Positions 39,584 to 48,279 of a stretch of 64,000 nucleotides of DNA are shown in pieces. A program made the position numbers and the translations under genes. Source of the DNA: Blastopirellula marina (GTDB lineage: Bacteria > Planctomycetota > Planctomycetia > Pirellulales > Pirellulaceae); assembly GCF_002967765.1 (NCBI RefSeq), contig NZ_PUHY01000015.1:765834-829833 (forward strand), read 5' to 3'. Below the pieces are notes generated by a model. It saw only the letters and a list, made by a program, of their open reading frames with translations, was not told the DNA's origin and searched no databases. How positions within the stretch are numbered: position 1 is the stretch's first letter; each line of letters begins with the position of its first letter.

Positions 39584-40246
39584 ATGAAATATCGCTCAAA
39601 ACAAGAAGTCTCTCCGATCACTGATTTGGTCGATCGAAGCCGTGTATTGGTTATCGTGGAGGGGACCAATGACATTGAATTCCTGCGGCGAATTTCGCTC
39701 ATCCTAAATGCCCATAATCGAGAACTTCCGAATCTGGCTGCGATGGAGAACCAGGGCGAGATCATCTTTGTGCCGTTCGGCGGCAACAACCTCCCCAGTT
39801 GGACTCACCGCTTCGCCGCCCTCGGCAAACCAGAGTTCCTTCTGTTGGATCACGAGATCCCGCCTGAAGCCGAACGTCGCCAGGAAGCGGTCGAAATGAT
39901 CAATCAGCGTCCCGGTTGCCTGGCGAAAATCACCCAGAAACGAAGCCTGGAAAACTACTTGCATCCGAGGGTGATCCAACAAGTAGGCAAGATCGACGTG
40001 GCATTCGGGGATTTTGATCCTGTCGGGACGATCGTCGCCAAAAAACTCTACGAGTCAGGAATTGTTGACAAGCCTTGGGAACTCCTTTCGAGGCGATCCC
40101 AAAGTCGAATGATCAGTCGGACGAAGCGCTGGCTCAACTCGGCGGTTGTCAGTCAGATGACGGTTGATCTTATTGAGCAGCGTGATCCGGACGGCGAGAT
40201 CGCTTCCTGGCTGACTGCGATTGGGCAACTTGCCCAATCTATTTGA
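39584..40246 (+). CDS. Stand-alone TOPRIM protein (OLD-nuclease-like C-terminal type)
   Basis: 220 residues. TOPRIM marks: the acidic strand VLVIVEGTNDIEFLRRIS (Glu26), FLLLDHEIPPEAERRQ (Asp89-His-Glu91, the DxD equivalent) and the OLD-family block KRSLENYLHP (Glu123). OLD proteins normally fuse this nuclease domain to an ABC-type ATPase; here no ATPase is fused. It follows DUF2997 by 6 bp and precedes the AAA+ gene by 55 bp. A metal-dependent nicking or cleavage role is likely (family knowledge plus inference). It has no signal peptide. Confidence 0.75.
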   Translation: MKYRSKQEVSPITDLVDRSRVLVIVEGTNDIEFLRRISLILNAHNRELPNLAAMENQGEIIFVPFGGNNLPSWTHRFAALGKPEFLLLDHEIPPEAERRQEAVEMINQRPGCLAKITQKRSLENYLHPRVIQQVGKIDVAFGDFDPVGTIVAKKLYESGIVDKPWELLSRRSQSRMISRTKRWLNSAVVSQMTVDLIEQRDPDGEIASWLTAIGQLAQSI

Positions 40247-40301
40247 GACTTGCCTCTGCGAGTCGATTTGATTGATTCACTTTAGCCAATAAGGAATAGA
40301 T

Positions 40302-41792
40302 ATGCGCCTAGCAAATGAAATTGACGAACTGATTCGGGCAGGATTTAGCAACGTCTGGATCCGAAGCGATGAACCAGACGATGCCCTCACCGACTTGGCA
40401 CAGCTGTGCCAAACGCAGAATTGGCGTTTGGCAAGTTGGAATATCGACACAGGTATGCGGGGGCTTGAGTCTGACGAAAGCGTCGCCGCTACAGATCCAC
40501 TTTCGGCCATTCGTTCGCTTGCTTCGGTCCCAAGTGATGGTCAACCTACGCTATTGATCATGGCCAACCTTCATCGGTTTTTGGGATCAGCTGAAATCGT
40601 CCAAGCCCTGCTGAGCCAAGTGGCGCACAATAAAGTGCATCAACGCCATCTGATCGTGATCGCTCCAATCGTTCAGCTTCCCATCGAACTGGAGCGTGTG
40701 TTCACGGTTGTTCAGCACGAACTCCCCAGCCGCGAACAGTTGGCGGAAATTGCGGGAGGGATCGCTGCGAACGAAGAGGAATTTCCCACCGGGATGGAGC
40801 GAGAAAGGATACTCGATGCGGCCTCCGGGTTGAGTCGTTACGAAGCGGAGAACGCATTCGCATTGAGTTTGGTTCGTCACGGCCGTATTGAACCATCCGC
40901 CATCTGGGAGCTCAAATCGCAGACGCTTCTAAACAATGGTCTGCTTTCGCTGCATCGCGGATCGGAAACGTTTTCTGATTTAGGCGGACTCGAAGCGCTG
41001 AAGCATTTTTGCACGCGAACGTTGCGTCCGCGATCAATCCCCTCGACATCGGTCAAAGCCAAAGGCGTCCTGCTGCTGGGTGTGCCTGGCACGGGAAAGT
41101 CGGCACTAGCCAAGGCACTCGGGAATGAGATTGGCCGACCTACCTTAACGCTCGATGTCGGTGCCCTGATGGGCGGTATCGTCGGGCAAACGGAAGAGCG
41201 GACGCGGCGAGCGCTAGCAATTGTTGATGCGATGGCACCGGCTGTTCTTTACGTGGATGAACTGGAAAAGGCGTTGGGAGGATCGACCGGATCTGGCCAA
41301 ACCGACAGTGGCGTATCTGCTCGGATGCTGGGGACATTATTGACTTGGCTCGCCGATCACGAGTCGGACGTGTTTGTGATCGCGACGAGTAATGATGTCT
41401 CCAAACTGCCCCCCGAGCTCACACGAGCAGAACGGTTTGACGCGATCTTCTTTCTCGATTTACCGAGTCGCTCCCAACGGGATGCCATCTGGCGAATGCA
41501 TTTAAGAGCGTTCGGTCTCGATTTGGATCAAACGATCCCTCCGGATACCTCATGGACCGGAGCGGAGATTCGTGCCTGCTGTCGATTGGCCGCACTTCTA
41601 GACGTGTCGCTGGTCGAGGCGGCTCAACATGTGGTGCCTGTCGCAGCAACTTCTGAGGAAGCGGTTCAGCGGCTGCGCAATTGGGCCACCAACCGATGCC
41701 TTTCGGCTGAGTCAGGCGGCGTCTATTCCGTGGATCGATCTGCGTCTTCCAAGTCGCGTCGACGCGTGACTCAAACGCCGGAAACCAACTAA
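40302..41792 (+). CDS. AAA+ ATPase of the Ycf46 type
   Basis: 496 residues. The N-terminal 240 residues have the Ycf46-like layout: LLIMANLHRFLG, the LIVIAPIVQLPIELER strand, and FSDLGGLEALKHF before the ATPase. Walker A is GVPGTGKS (260-267), Walker B VLYVDELEKALGG (Asp319, Glu320), sensor 1 VIATSNDVSKLP and an arginine-finger stretch RAERFDAIF. A C-terminal lid (SWTGAEIRACCRLAALL) follows. All catalytic residues are present. Ycf46 is an AAA+ protein of unclear role in cyanobacteria and plastids. Ribosome site AAGGAA 7 bp upstream. Confidence 0.85.
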   Translation: MRLANEIDELIRAGFSNVWIRSDEPDDALTDLAQLCQTQNWRLASWNIDTGMRGLESDESVAATDPLSAIRSLASVPSDGQPTLLIMANLHRFLGSAEIVQALLSQVAHNKVHQRHLIVIAPIVQLPIELERVFTVVQHELPSREQLAEIAGGIAANEEEFPTGMERERILDAASGLSRYEAENAFALSLVRHGRIEPSAIWELKSQTLLNNGLLSLHRGSETFSDLGGLEALKHFCTRTLRPRSIPSTSVKAKGVLLLGVPGTGKSALAKALGNEIGRPTLTLDVGALMGGIVGQTEERTRRALAIVDAMAPAVLYVDELEKALGGSTGSGQTDSGVSARMLGTLLTWLADHESDVFVIATSNDVSKLPPELTRAERFDAIFFLDLPSRSQRDAIWRMHLRAFGLDLDQTIPPDTSWTGAEIRACCRLAALLDVSLVEAAQHVVPVAATSEEAVQRLRNWATNRCLSAESGGVYSVDRSASSKSRRRVTQTPETN

Positions 41793-41825
41793 TCCAAACA
41801 CATTCCTCTTTCCAAGGAGAATTGT

Positions 41826-42773
41826 ATGACGGCGACGATATTGGAACAGTCGAGTCAAGAGACGATTACATCCGCCTCTCTGCGAATGCGGTCCACGATG
41901 TGTGCGACTCGCGTCAACTTCGTTTGGTTCGGCACACAGAAGACACTCACCCGTGCTCAAAAAGACCAAGCGGCTGAGTCATTCGACGCCCAAGGAGAAT
42001 TCTTGCGGGCCGAGAAGAAGCTACTTGATACGAAGAACCCTCGTTTTAAGGCGGTCAATTCCGTTCGCAATGCGATCCGGTCGGTCTGGTCGTCGATGAG
42101 TTTGCCATTTCCCGAGCCGGCGACCAGGTTGATTCGGCGTGACATGGTCCCCACCTTTCAAAACTGGATGGAAGAACAGCGGGAACGATTGCAGGAGACC
42201 GTTCAAGCCTTGGATGAAGACTACGCTGCGTTAAAAGATGCGGCCAGACAGCGCCTGGGTCGACTCTACAACGAAGCTGATTATCCGCATGCCCTGCGCG
42301 GCCTATTCGAGGTCAGCTGGGATTTTCCGAATGTTGAGGTGCCGCCATACCTCCGGCTCGTTGATCCGCAACTTTACGAGACCGAATGTGAAAGGGTTCA
42401 GGCTCGCTTCGACGAAGCAGTCGAAATGGCCGAGTCTGCGTTTATTGAAGAGCTTTCCGAGTTGGTCTCCCATTTAACAGACCGGCTCTCGGGAAGCCAA
42501 GACGGGCGTACGCGGATTTTTCGCGACTCCGCCATCGGTAACTTGAATGAGTTCTTCGAGCGATTTCGCTCCCTGAATATTCGCTCCAACGATCAGCTTG
42601 ACGAGCTCGTGTCGGACTGTCAGCGGATCGTTCAAGGTGTTCAGCCACAAGCCCTGCGCGACAATGCGAATCTGCGCCAAAGTGTGAGCCGGGAATTGTC
42701 GAGCGTCCAGTCGGTACTCGATGAATTGTTAGTCGATCGCCCGCGACGGCGAATCATTCGGACTCTCAAGTGA
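41826..42773 (+). CDS. Helical conserved protein of the module (DUF3150-like?)
   Basis: 315 residues with AAGGAGA 7 bp upstream. Mostly helical and charged. After an N-terminal segment (TRVNFVWFGTQKTL) there is a hairpin-like coiled coil (FLRAEKKLLDTKNPRFKAV), a central block DFPNVEVPPYLRLVDPQLYE and a C-terminal helix QLDELVSDCQRIVQGV. I recall similar proteins beside AAA+ genes on mobile elements. Resemblance to DUF3150 is possible but unproven. The last 295 codons are repeated at 62099, where the first 20 codons are missing. Confidence 0.65.
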   Translation: MTATILEQSSQETITSASLRMRSTMCATRVNFVWFGTQKTLTRAQKDQAAESFDAQGEFLRAEKKLLDTKNPRFKAVNSVRNAIRSVWSSMSLPFPEPATRLIRRDMVPTFQNWMEEQRERLQETVQALDEDYAALKDAARQRLGRLYNEADYPHALRGLFEVSWDFPNVEVPPYLRLVDPQLYETECERVQARFDEAVEMAESAFIEELSELVSHLTDRLSGSQDGRTRIFRDSAIGNLNEFFERFRSLNIRSNDQLDELVSDCQRIVQGVQPQALRDNANLRQSVSRELSSVQSVLDELLVDRPRRRIIRTLK

Positions 42774-42781
42774 GGTGAGTT

Positions 42782-43030
42782 ATGCAACTCATGATTTCAC
42801 CAAGCGGTGAGATTCGTTGTCTTTATGGCGAGACGATTGACCTACATTCGCTTGGAAAGCTGTCGATCTCGCGTGGCTCGTTTGTGGAGCCTAACGAAGA
42901 AGGCCTGTGGTTCGCTGATCTTTTGCCGGTTTGTGGACCGAAGCTGGGACCGTTTCGTAAACGCAGTGAGGCCTTAGACGTTGAAGTTACGTGGCTTCAG
43001 TTGCACTGGCTTTGTTGCACCGATTCCTAG
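42782..43030 (+). CDS. Conserved 82-residue module protein
   Basis: Starts 8 bp after the helical protein stop with GAGGTGAG upstream. Contains CLYGETIDLHSLGKLSISRGS, GLWFADLLPVCGPKLGPF and a WLQLHWLCC tail. I recall the same short protein from planctomycete islands, but no function is known. The compact spacing suggests one transcript with the AAA+ gene. A perfect copy is at 62995-63243. Confidence 0.65.
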   Translation: MQLMISPSGEIRCLYGETIDLHSLGKLSISRGSFVEPNEEGLWFADLLPVCGPKLGPFRKRSEALDVEVTWLQLHWLCCTDS

Positions 43031-43056
43031 CCGTTTTCTCCAATCAGCTTGTTTGT

Positions 43057-43093
43057 AGCCCTCTTTGGAAAATGTTCCGGAGAGGGCTTTTTT
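43057..43093 (+). terminator. Rho-independent terminator inside the module
   Basis: Long hairpin: AGCCCTCTTTGGAA, loop AATG, TTCCGGAGAGGGCT (14 bp with G-T pairs), then six T. It ends the main transcript before the 71-residue gene and is kept unchanged in the second copy (63270-63306). Confidence 0.85.
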
Positions 43094-43121
43094 CGTTCTT
43101 GACCTTTCGAAAGTGTTTTTA

Positions 43122-43337
43122 ATGCGTACTTCTGAACTTTACCGCTGTATCGCGGATGCAACGGGTGAAAGCATCGACACCATCCGACAACTCGGCTTTT
43201 CACTCATAGAGGAGTCCGAGACTGAATCGGATGACGAGGATGGTACCGGCCCCCACGTTGTCGATTGGGATCAGTTAGACCTCCAGCGAGCAGAGCAGCT
43301 CTATGGGAGCGACTGGCATGCGACGAAAGCTGTCTAG
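43122..43337 (+). CDS. Acidic 71-residue module protein
   Basis: Starts at the ATG at 43122, after the terminator; a longer frame from 43065 would run through the hairpin and is unlikely. MRTSELYRCIADATGESIDTIRQLGFSLI looks like a DNA-binding or small helical domain, then an acidic EESETESDDEDG linker and HVVDWDQLDLQRAEQL. This type recurs beside planctomycete island genes; function unknown. Copy 2 is at 63335-63550. Confidence 0.55.
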   Translation: MRTSELYRCIADATGESIDTIRQLGFSLIEESETESDDEDGTGPHVVDWDQLDLQRAEQLYGSDWHATKAV

Positions 43338-43518
43338 TTCACCCGTTACCTCAAATACGAGTCGAGGCCTTCGTGGGAGAGTGCATCGAGAGGTCGATCT
43401 TCTTCAGGTTCGCGGAGGCCAGCGACGCGGTCGACGCCAACATCGCAGTCATCCTCGCTGTTCGAGAATGCGAATTGTGGAACAGTGAGAAATCAGTTCT
43501 TTTTGAAATGGAGAGTGT

Positions 43519-43647
43519 ATGGAATCCATCGTAGCCATCGGTTTTTGGGCATTTGTTGCTTGGGCATGCTACAAGGGCGGCAAGAGCCTCGGTAGTCGGA
43601 AAGGGTACCATGTCGGTCGCCAACATGGGCGCTCGTCCCGGCGCTAG
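43519..43647 (+). CDS. 42-residue membrane microprotein
   Basis: Missed by length filters. ATG at 43519 with GGAG 5 bp upstream. A single hydrophobic helix (SIVAIGFWAFVAWACY) is followed by a strongly basic tail (KGGKSLGSRKGYHVGRQHGRSSRR). It could anchor at the inner face of the membrane. Synonymous differences from copy 2 (GCA/GCG, TTT/TTC, GCA/GCG, GGC/GGT) show it is under coding constraint. A terminator follows 22 bp later. Confidence 0.65.
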   Translation: MESIVAIGFWAFVAWACYKGGKSLGSRKGYHVGRQHGRSSRR

Positions 43648-43669
43648 AAAATGATCTTGATATCGGAAA

Positions 43670-43706
43670 GCAGGGCCGTCCATGTGGGCGGCCCTGCATC
43701 TTTTCC
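43670..43706 (+). terminator. Terminator at the end of the module
   Basis: GCAGGGCCG and CGGCCCTGC form a perfect 9-bp stem with a 10-nt loop, followed by ATCTTTTCC. It closes the module after the microprotein gene. Confidence 0.78.
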
Positions 43707-44890
43707 TTTAGCTGGTATGAACGTGAATAGGAACCCTAACCATTTTTTTAAATATCAGCCGCTCACTTAACCAGGTATCTTGTGGACTCTGCCCCCAATC
43801 CGCCGGGATTTTCGGAGGCATGGCTCCGGGGTCCGAAGCACTCACAAAGAAACGCCTCCAGTAGTCGGCTGCCAGGCGCCAATGTGCGCGTCGGAATACC
43901 GTCGATCCGGTTATTCCTCAGTTGGTGGTATCCTCGCATAGCCAACCTACGCTTAGCCGGAAGATCTCATTCTAATAAATCAGCAATAAACTGGGCCAGA
44001 ATCGTTGGCACGTTCAGAGGTACCTATCAGGGGAAACCGCCCAAACTTAAACCGAAAATCGATGTGATTGGGAGACGTCATAGTACGCCTCGAAGAACGT
44101 GAATTGCATTTATTCGTCACGCATATGCAGGGGCACACGCAAGAACTCATTCAAGGCTATCCTGTGAAGCGTTATTCGCCTGCTGAACCTACTTACCGTT
44201 TTTAAACGGCATGTGTAAGCAAACGCGGATTTTTACGCTCTTAAGAATTGAGATTTCATAGAGCCGTCTCTCGGTGCCTGCAAAACACTTCGCTGCTTCG
44301 TACGAGCAAAACGAGCGGCATATCGGAGTTTTACGGGCCTTCTACGACGCAAGTCCGTCGAGTTGCCGTGCGAACAGGTTGCCTAAGTCCTATCCCTGAA
44401 AAGATTTGCTGGTTGCGTTGGCAGAAGTTGAATCAAACGTAGTTGTATCTGCCTCACTCTACGGAGCCCAACGCCCTGTTGACCCGACGCTAGTGTCTCT
44501 GTCAAATCGGTGAGACAAAGGCCAAAAAGGGCCGTCGACCTCTCACTTTGTTGTTGGCCGGGTGATGTTTCTCTTAGATTGAGAGAACCGAGTAGAGCAA
44601 ACGCGTCATCGCAAACCGTTGTGTGTTCACTGGATAAAACGACGTGATTTGACGAGCAGTTCGATCCGGGCACGAAAAAAAACTCGTTGAGCTTTACTTG
44701 CTAAACCAGGGTTTAAGTGGAGCGAGACTGACGGTGTTCGAAATAAAAGATAGACATCGTATAACGGACAAGCCTCCCCGAATCGGCCACTCGGCAAACA
44801 ACCCAATTGTTGAACGAGGTCTTTGTCCGATAACAACTTCAAAAGAGGAACGTAACTTCCGCTTGCTGCACTGAGCTCGCCGAAATTCCA
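43707..44890. other. Degenerate intergenic zone
   Basis: About 1.2 kb with no gene I can support. Open frames on both strands (for example 43782-44102 plus, 44383-44673 minus) have no recognised similarity and no ribosome sites. The stretch probably consists of decayed mobile-element DNA between the island module and the TetR operon. Confidence 0.5.
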
Positions 44891-45043
44891 CAGTTTAAGC
44901 ACGATCCATTGACTCGTGCCCGATTTAATCAGTCTCTTCTCGAAAATGGAATCGTCAAAATCCGGGCCACTATCGCTATGTATTTAGGTGTCAGTAGGTC
45001 ACATGTGCCCCAGGTTTTGAGGCGAATGAATCACCAGAGTTGA
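44891..45043 (+). pseudogene. Relic with HTH of a recombinase or ParB-like protein
   Basis: One frame reads QFKHDPLTRARFNQSLLENGIVKIRATIAMYLGVSRSHVPQVL (split here by ordinary wording: positions 44891-45019), ending at a stop soon after. The block KIRATIAMYLGVSRSHVPQVLRRM resembles the HTH tail found in planctomycete recombinases and ParB-like proteins (A-LA-LGVSRARVTQVL). There is no start and no N-terminal domain. It supports decayed mobile DNA at the right flank of the island; identity of the parent gene is uncertain. Confidence 0.4.
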
Positions 45044-45109
45044 TGTCGCATGAGCCCATCGAAGACAAATTGATCACCTATTCAACTAGGATGGGGTATT
45101 CCTTTGCGG

Positions 45110-45667
45110 TCAGGTTAGAGAGATTGAATCAATGTATGCGTTAGCCGCAGAAAGAAATGCGGAAGTGTCTCCGCTTGCTCTTACAAGAACCTGTAGTCCC
45201 TGAAGCATTGCAAAGAACCCTGTCGCGGCATCAAGGGGAACGCCACTGAATTGAAGCGTTCCCTCATCTCTTCCCTGCTGAAACACCAGAGCAAATCTGG
45301 CCACAGCACCACGGGCCGTCTCGCCGAGTTCCTGCACGGCGACTTCCGGTAGTGTGTTGATACCGCTCCCCAGTGCCGCCAACAGGCAAGGGCGATGATT
45401 CCGAAGCCCATTTTCGAAGATTCCTGCAAGCCGACGCAGCTTCTCCGGAGCCGGTACATCGCTTTCCACGACAGCAGCATACTCCGGGCCATGCTTTGAT
45501 CCACATCGCTCTATCAGAGCTCGGGCGACCGCTTCTTTATTCGGAAAGTAGTGAAAGATACTGGCTTTGCGTAAACCGACCGCATTAGCGAGGTCCTGAA
45601 AACTGACAGCATTCAGGCCTCGGTCCTGCACTAGCTTTTCGGCAACATCAAGGATCTTCTCTTTCAT
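45110..45667 (-). CDS. TetR/AcrR-family transcriptional regulator
   Basis: 185 residues. N-terminal HTH (about 3-50): ILDVAEKLVQDRGLNAVSFQDLANAVGLRKASIFHYFPNKEAV is typical TetR_N. The C-terminal helical domain (LRRLAGIFENGLRNHRPC, GFFAMLQGLQVLVRA) binds an unknown ligand, perhaps an aldehyde. It is divergent from the aldehyde dehydrogenase gene with two palindromes in the gap, so it probably represses both itself and that operon. Confidence 0.87.
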   Translation of the reverse strand: MKEKILDVAEKLVQDRGLNAVSFQDLANAVGLRKASIFHYFPNKEAVARALIERCGSKHGPEYAAVVESDVPAPEKLRRLAGIFENGLRNHRPCLLAALGSGINTLPEVAVQELGETARGAVARFALVFQQGRDEGTLQFSGVPLDAATGFFAMLQGLQVLVRASGDTSAFLSAANAYIDSISLT

Positions 45668-45681
45668 TCATGAATCCTACC

Positions 45682-45734
45682 AACCGATCGGTTGACAGGC
45701 AAGACGAGCCCGCATATCCTACCGATCGGTCGGT
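45682..45734. promoter_or_regulatory. Paired TetR-type operators
   Basis: AACCGATCGGTT at 45682-45693 is a perfect 12-bp palindrome. ACCGATCGGT at 45721-45730 is a perfect 10-bp palindrome, followed by CGGTTGGT. Centres are 38 bp apart (close to four helical turns) and the sites lie in the 113-bp gap between the divergent regulator and dehydrogenase. Such ACCGATCGGT sites are known TetR-family operator forms. Operator use by this regulator is inference. Confidence 0.75.
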
Positions 45735-45780
45735 TGGTGTCTATCGATATCCCAAGTCATTTCACGTGAGGATTCCCAAG

Positions 45781-47175
45781 ATGAGCAATGAAGTTGCAAA
45801 GGACGGTTTGAAATCCATCAACCCGTACAACGGCGAGGTCCTGAGGACTTACGACGAGATGTCACCCACAGAAGTCGATTCTGCGATAGCGAAGGCTGAC
45901 GGGGCGTTCCGACAGTGGCGGGAGACCAGTTACGAGCAGCGTGCAGAGATTCTGCGTCGCGCTGCCAAACTGCTAAGAGAGCGTCGCGAAGAACTCGCAG
46001 AAATCATGACACTGGAGATGGGTAAAAAGATTGAAGACTCACGCCCGGAGATTGATCTTTGTGCCACGATCTTCGACTATTACGCAGACAACGGAGCCGA
46101 CATGCTCGCTCCGAAAGATTACGACACACCGGAAGGAAAGGGCACGCTGGTCAATCAGCCAGTTGGAATCGTTTATGGCATCCAGCCATGGAATTTCCCG
46201 TTCTATCAACCGTCTCGTGTGGCCGCCCCACAGATCATGGCGGGCAACGTGGTGCTCACCAAACACGCCTCGAACGTCCCGCAGTGTGCAGAAGCGTTCG
46301 ACCAGCTTCTCAAGGACGCCGGTGTTCCTGAAGGCGTTCATACGAACCTACGACTGTCGGCACGTAATGCGGGAAGCATTATCGACGACGATCGAGTGCA
46401 GGGTGTGGCATTCACCGGCAGCAACAAAGGTGGGGCAGCAGTCGCCGAGCAAGCTGGGCGCAACGTGAAGAAGACCGTCATGGAACTTGGTGGAGTTGAC
46501 CCATTTATCGTGCTCGAAGACGCCGACATGGATGCAACCATCGAGCGATTCAAGTTCGGGAAACTCCATGCCACAGGCCAGATCTGCATTGCGGCCAAGC
46601 GGATCATTCTCGTCGAGTCGATTGCTCAGGAATTCCTCGACCGGGCAACCAAGCTGTTTGCCTGCCTTAAACCCGGTAATCCGCTGGAAGAGTCCACCGG
46701 ATACGGCCCAGTATGCAATGAGAAGGCTGCGATTCAGCTCGAACGGCAAATCAATGATTCAGTTGCAGCGGGGGCGAAACTTCTGGTCGGTGGTAAACGC
46801 GACGGGGCATTCATCCAACCCACCATCATGACCGACATTCCAAAAGGTTCGCCCGCTGACCGTGAAGAGTTGTTTGGACCGGTGGCCCTGATACATATCG
46901 CGAAGGATGAAGAGGACGCTATCCGCATTGCAAACGACAGTGACTTCGGCCTCGGCGGTTCTGTCCACACCAATGACCTCGAACGTGGTCGCCGCGTGGC
47001 TGAACGCATCGAATCAGGCACCTGCTTCGTCAATCAGATTTCCTGGACTTACGCCAGCATGCCGATGGGCGGCGTCAAGAAATCGGGCTATGGTCGCGAA
47101 TTGGCGGACCTCGGCATCATGGAATTCGTAAACCAAAAGCTAATCTGTGTCTTCGACAAGGATCACATTATTTGA
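45781..47175 (+). CDS. NAD(P)-dependent succinate-semialdehyde dehydrogenase-like aldehyde dehydrogenase
   Basis: 464 residues from the ATG at 45781, preferred over the long frame from 45670 because that would run through the operators; GAGGA lies 8 bp upstream. Typical family length. NAD-binding [10 protein letters not shown], the catalytic Glu in [10 protein letters not shown] and the catalytic Cys in [11 protein letters not shown] are present; the C-terminus has the [19 protein letters not shown] block. It oxidises an aldehyde to the acid, best match succinate-semialdehyde. First gene of a detoxification operon. Confidence 0.88.
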   Translation: MSNEVAKDGLKSINPYNGEVLRTYDEMSPTEVDSAIAKADGAFRQWRETSYEQRAEILRRAAKLLRERREELAEIMTLEMGKKIEDSRPEIDLCATIFDYYADNGADMLAPKDYDTPEGKGTLVNQPVGIVYGIQPWNFPFYQPSRVAAPQIMAGNVVLTKHASNVPQCAEAFDQLLKDAGVPEGVHTNLRLSARNAGSIIDDDRVQGVAFTGSNKGGAAVAEQAGRNVKKTVMELGGVDPFIVLEDADMDATIERFKFGKLHATGQICIAAKRIILVESIAQEFLDRATKLFACLKPGNPLEESTGYGPVCNEKAAIQLERQINDSVAAGAKLLVGGKRDGAFIQPTIMTDIPKGSPADREELFGPVALIHIAKDEEDAIRIANDSDFGLGGSVHTNDLERGRRVAERIESGTCFVNQISWTYASMPMGGVKKSGYGRELADLGIMEFVNQKLICVFDKDHII

Positions 47176-47237
47176 GCCACGAAAATGTGATTCTGAGTCG
47201 CACAGCCTTCCTCGAAAACCAACAAGGAGATATTCCA

Positions 47238-48245
47238 ATGACAGTCAAAGCTTATGCCGTAACAAAAGCCAAGGGTGACTTCGAGCCGTTCGAATTTGAA
47301 CTCGGAAACATCGACCCCTACGAAGTTGACATCAAAGTTGAGTCGTGCGGCATCTGCCATAGCGATTTGAGCATGGTAGACGATGAGTGGGGCATGGCAA
47401 AGTTTCCGCTCGTGCCTGGGCACGAGGTTGTCGGCAGGGTTTCCGCCGTTGGCGATCATGTCACGCACGTAAAGATTGGTGACCGTGTTGGGCTGGGCTG
47501 GCACGCCGGCTACTGCATGATGTGCGATCAATGCATGAGTGGCGATCATAACCTCTGCTCAAGCGCTGAACCGACGATAGATGGTCGGCACGGTGGTTTC
47601 GCCGACACGGTCCGAGCGAAAGCACCCAGCGTGGTGAAGATCCCTGACGGGCTGAAGGCAAGTGAAGCGGGACCGCTGCTCTGTGGTGGCATTGCCATGT
47701 TTAATCCAATGGTTCAAGCCGGTCTGTCACCGACTGACAGCGTTGGAGTGATCGGTATCGGTGGACTCGGTCACATGGGTCTCAAGTTTGCGGCGGCATG
47801 GGGATGTCATGTCACGGCGTTCACATCCGATTCCAAAAGACAGGAGGCTCTTGACATGGGCGCTCACGATACGATCAATTCCCGCGACCCAGCGGCCATC
47901 AAAGCCGCGACCGGCAGATTTGATCTTGTATTGTCGACAGTAAACGTGCCGCTGGACTGGAACTCAGTCCTCGCGACATTGAAGCCGCGCGGTCGCCTGA
48001 TGATGCCAGGAGCAGTGACGGAACCGCTTGGGCTCAAGCTTCTGCCAGACATGATGTTCAAGCAGCTATCGGTTGGCTCGTCGCCGGTTGGAACTCCCGC
48101 CGTCATTCGCCAGATGCTTGAATTCGCAGCTCGGCACAACATCGCACCGGTCAACGAGCACTTCCCAATGAGCAAGGTTAACGACGCCTTTGAACATCTC
48201 CGCAGTGGTAAGGCTCGCTATCGCATCGTACTTGATCGGGACTGA
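47238..48245 (+). CDS. Zinc-dependent alcohol dehydrogenase (cinnamyl-alcohol/YahK type)
   Basis: 335 residues from the ATG at 47238 (AAGGAGA upstream); a longer frame from 47172 overlaps the previous gene and is less likely. Catalytic zinc site CGICHSD and GHEVVG, four structural-zinc cysteines in [15 protein letters not shown], and the coenzyme-binding [13 protein letters not shown] are intact. It reduces aldehydes with NAD(P)H or the reverse. 62 bp after the aldehyde dehydrogenase, same operon. Confidence 0.88.
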   Translation: MTVKAYAVTKAKGDFEPFEFELGNIDPYEVDIKVESCGICHSDLSMVDDEWGMAKFPLVPGHEVVGRVSAVGDHVTHVKIGDRVGLGWHAGYCMMCDQCMSGDHNLCSSAEPTIDGRHGGFADTVRAKAPSVVKIPDGLKASEAGPLLCGGIAMFNPMVQAGLSPTDSVGVIGIGGLGHMGLKFAAAWGCHVTAFTSDSKRQEALDMGAHDTINSRDPAAIKAATGRFDLVLSTVNVPLDWNSVLATLKPRGRLMMPGAVTEPLGLKLLPDMMFKQLSVGSSPVGTPAVIRQMLEFAARHNIAPVNEHFPMSKVNDAFEHLRSGKARYRIVLDRD

Positions 48246-48279
48246 TTAATCTCAAGTCAGAATTTGAAACGGAAGAACA

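Larger units (their letters stand above)
41886..43611 (+). repeat. 1.73-kb direct repeat, copy 1
   Basis: Almost identical to 62099-63824 (offset 20,213 bp, same orientation). It covers codon 21 onward of the helical protein gene, both 82- and 71-residue genes, a terminator and most of the 42-residue gene. The differences I can find are in the first 70 bp and last 55 bp. All those in coding sequence are synonymous. Confidence 0.93.

Noticed and set aside
43265..43534. 89-residue frame overlapping the 71-residue gene
   Set aside because: It runs in another frame through the 71-residue gene; codon differences between the repeat copies favour the other frames.
43763..44102. Overlapping frames after the module terminator
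   Set aside because: No known family, no ribosome site and both strands open together, as in decayed DNA.
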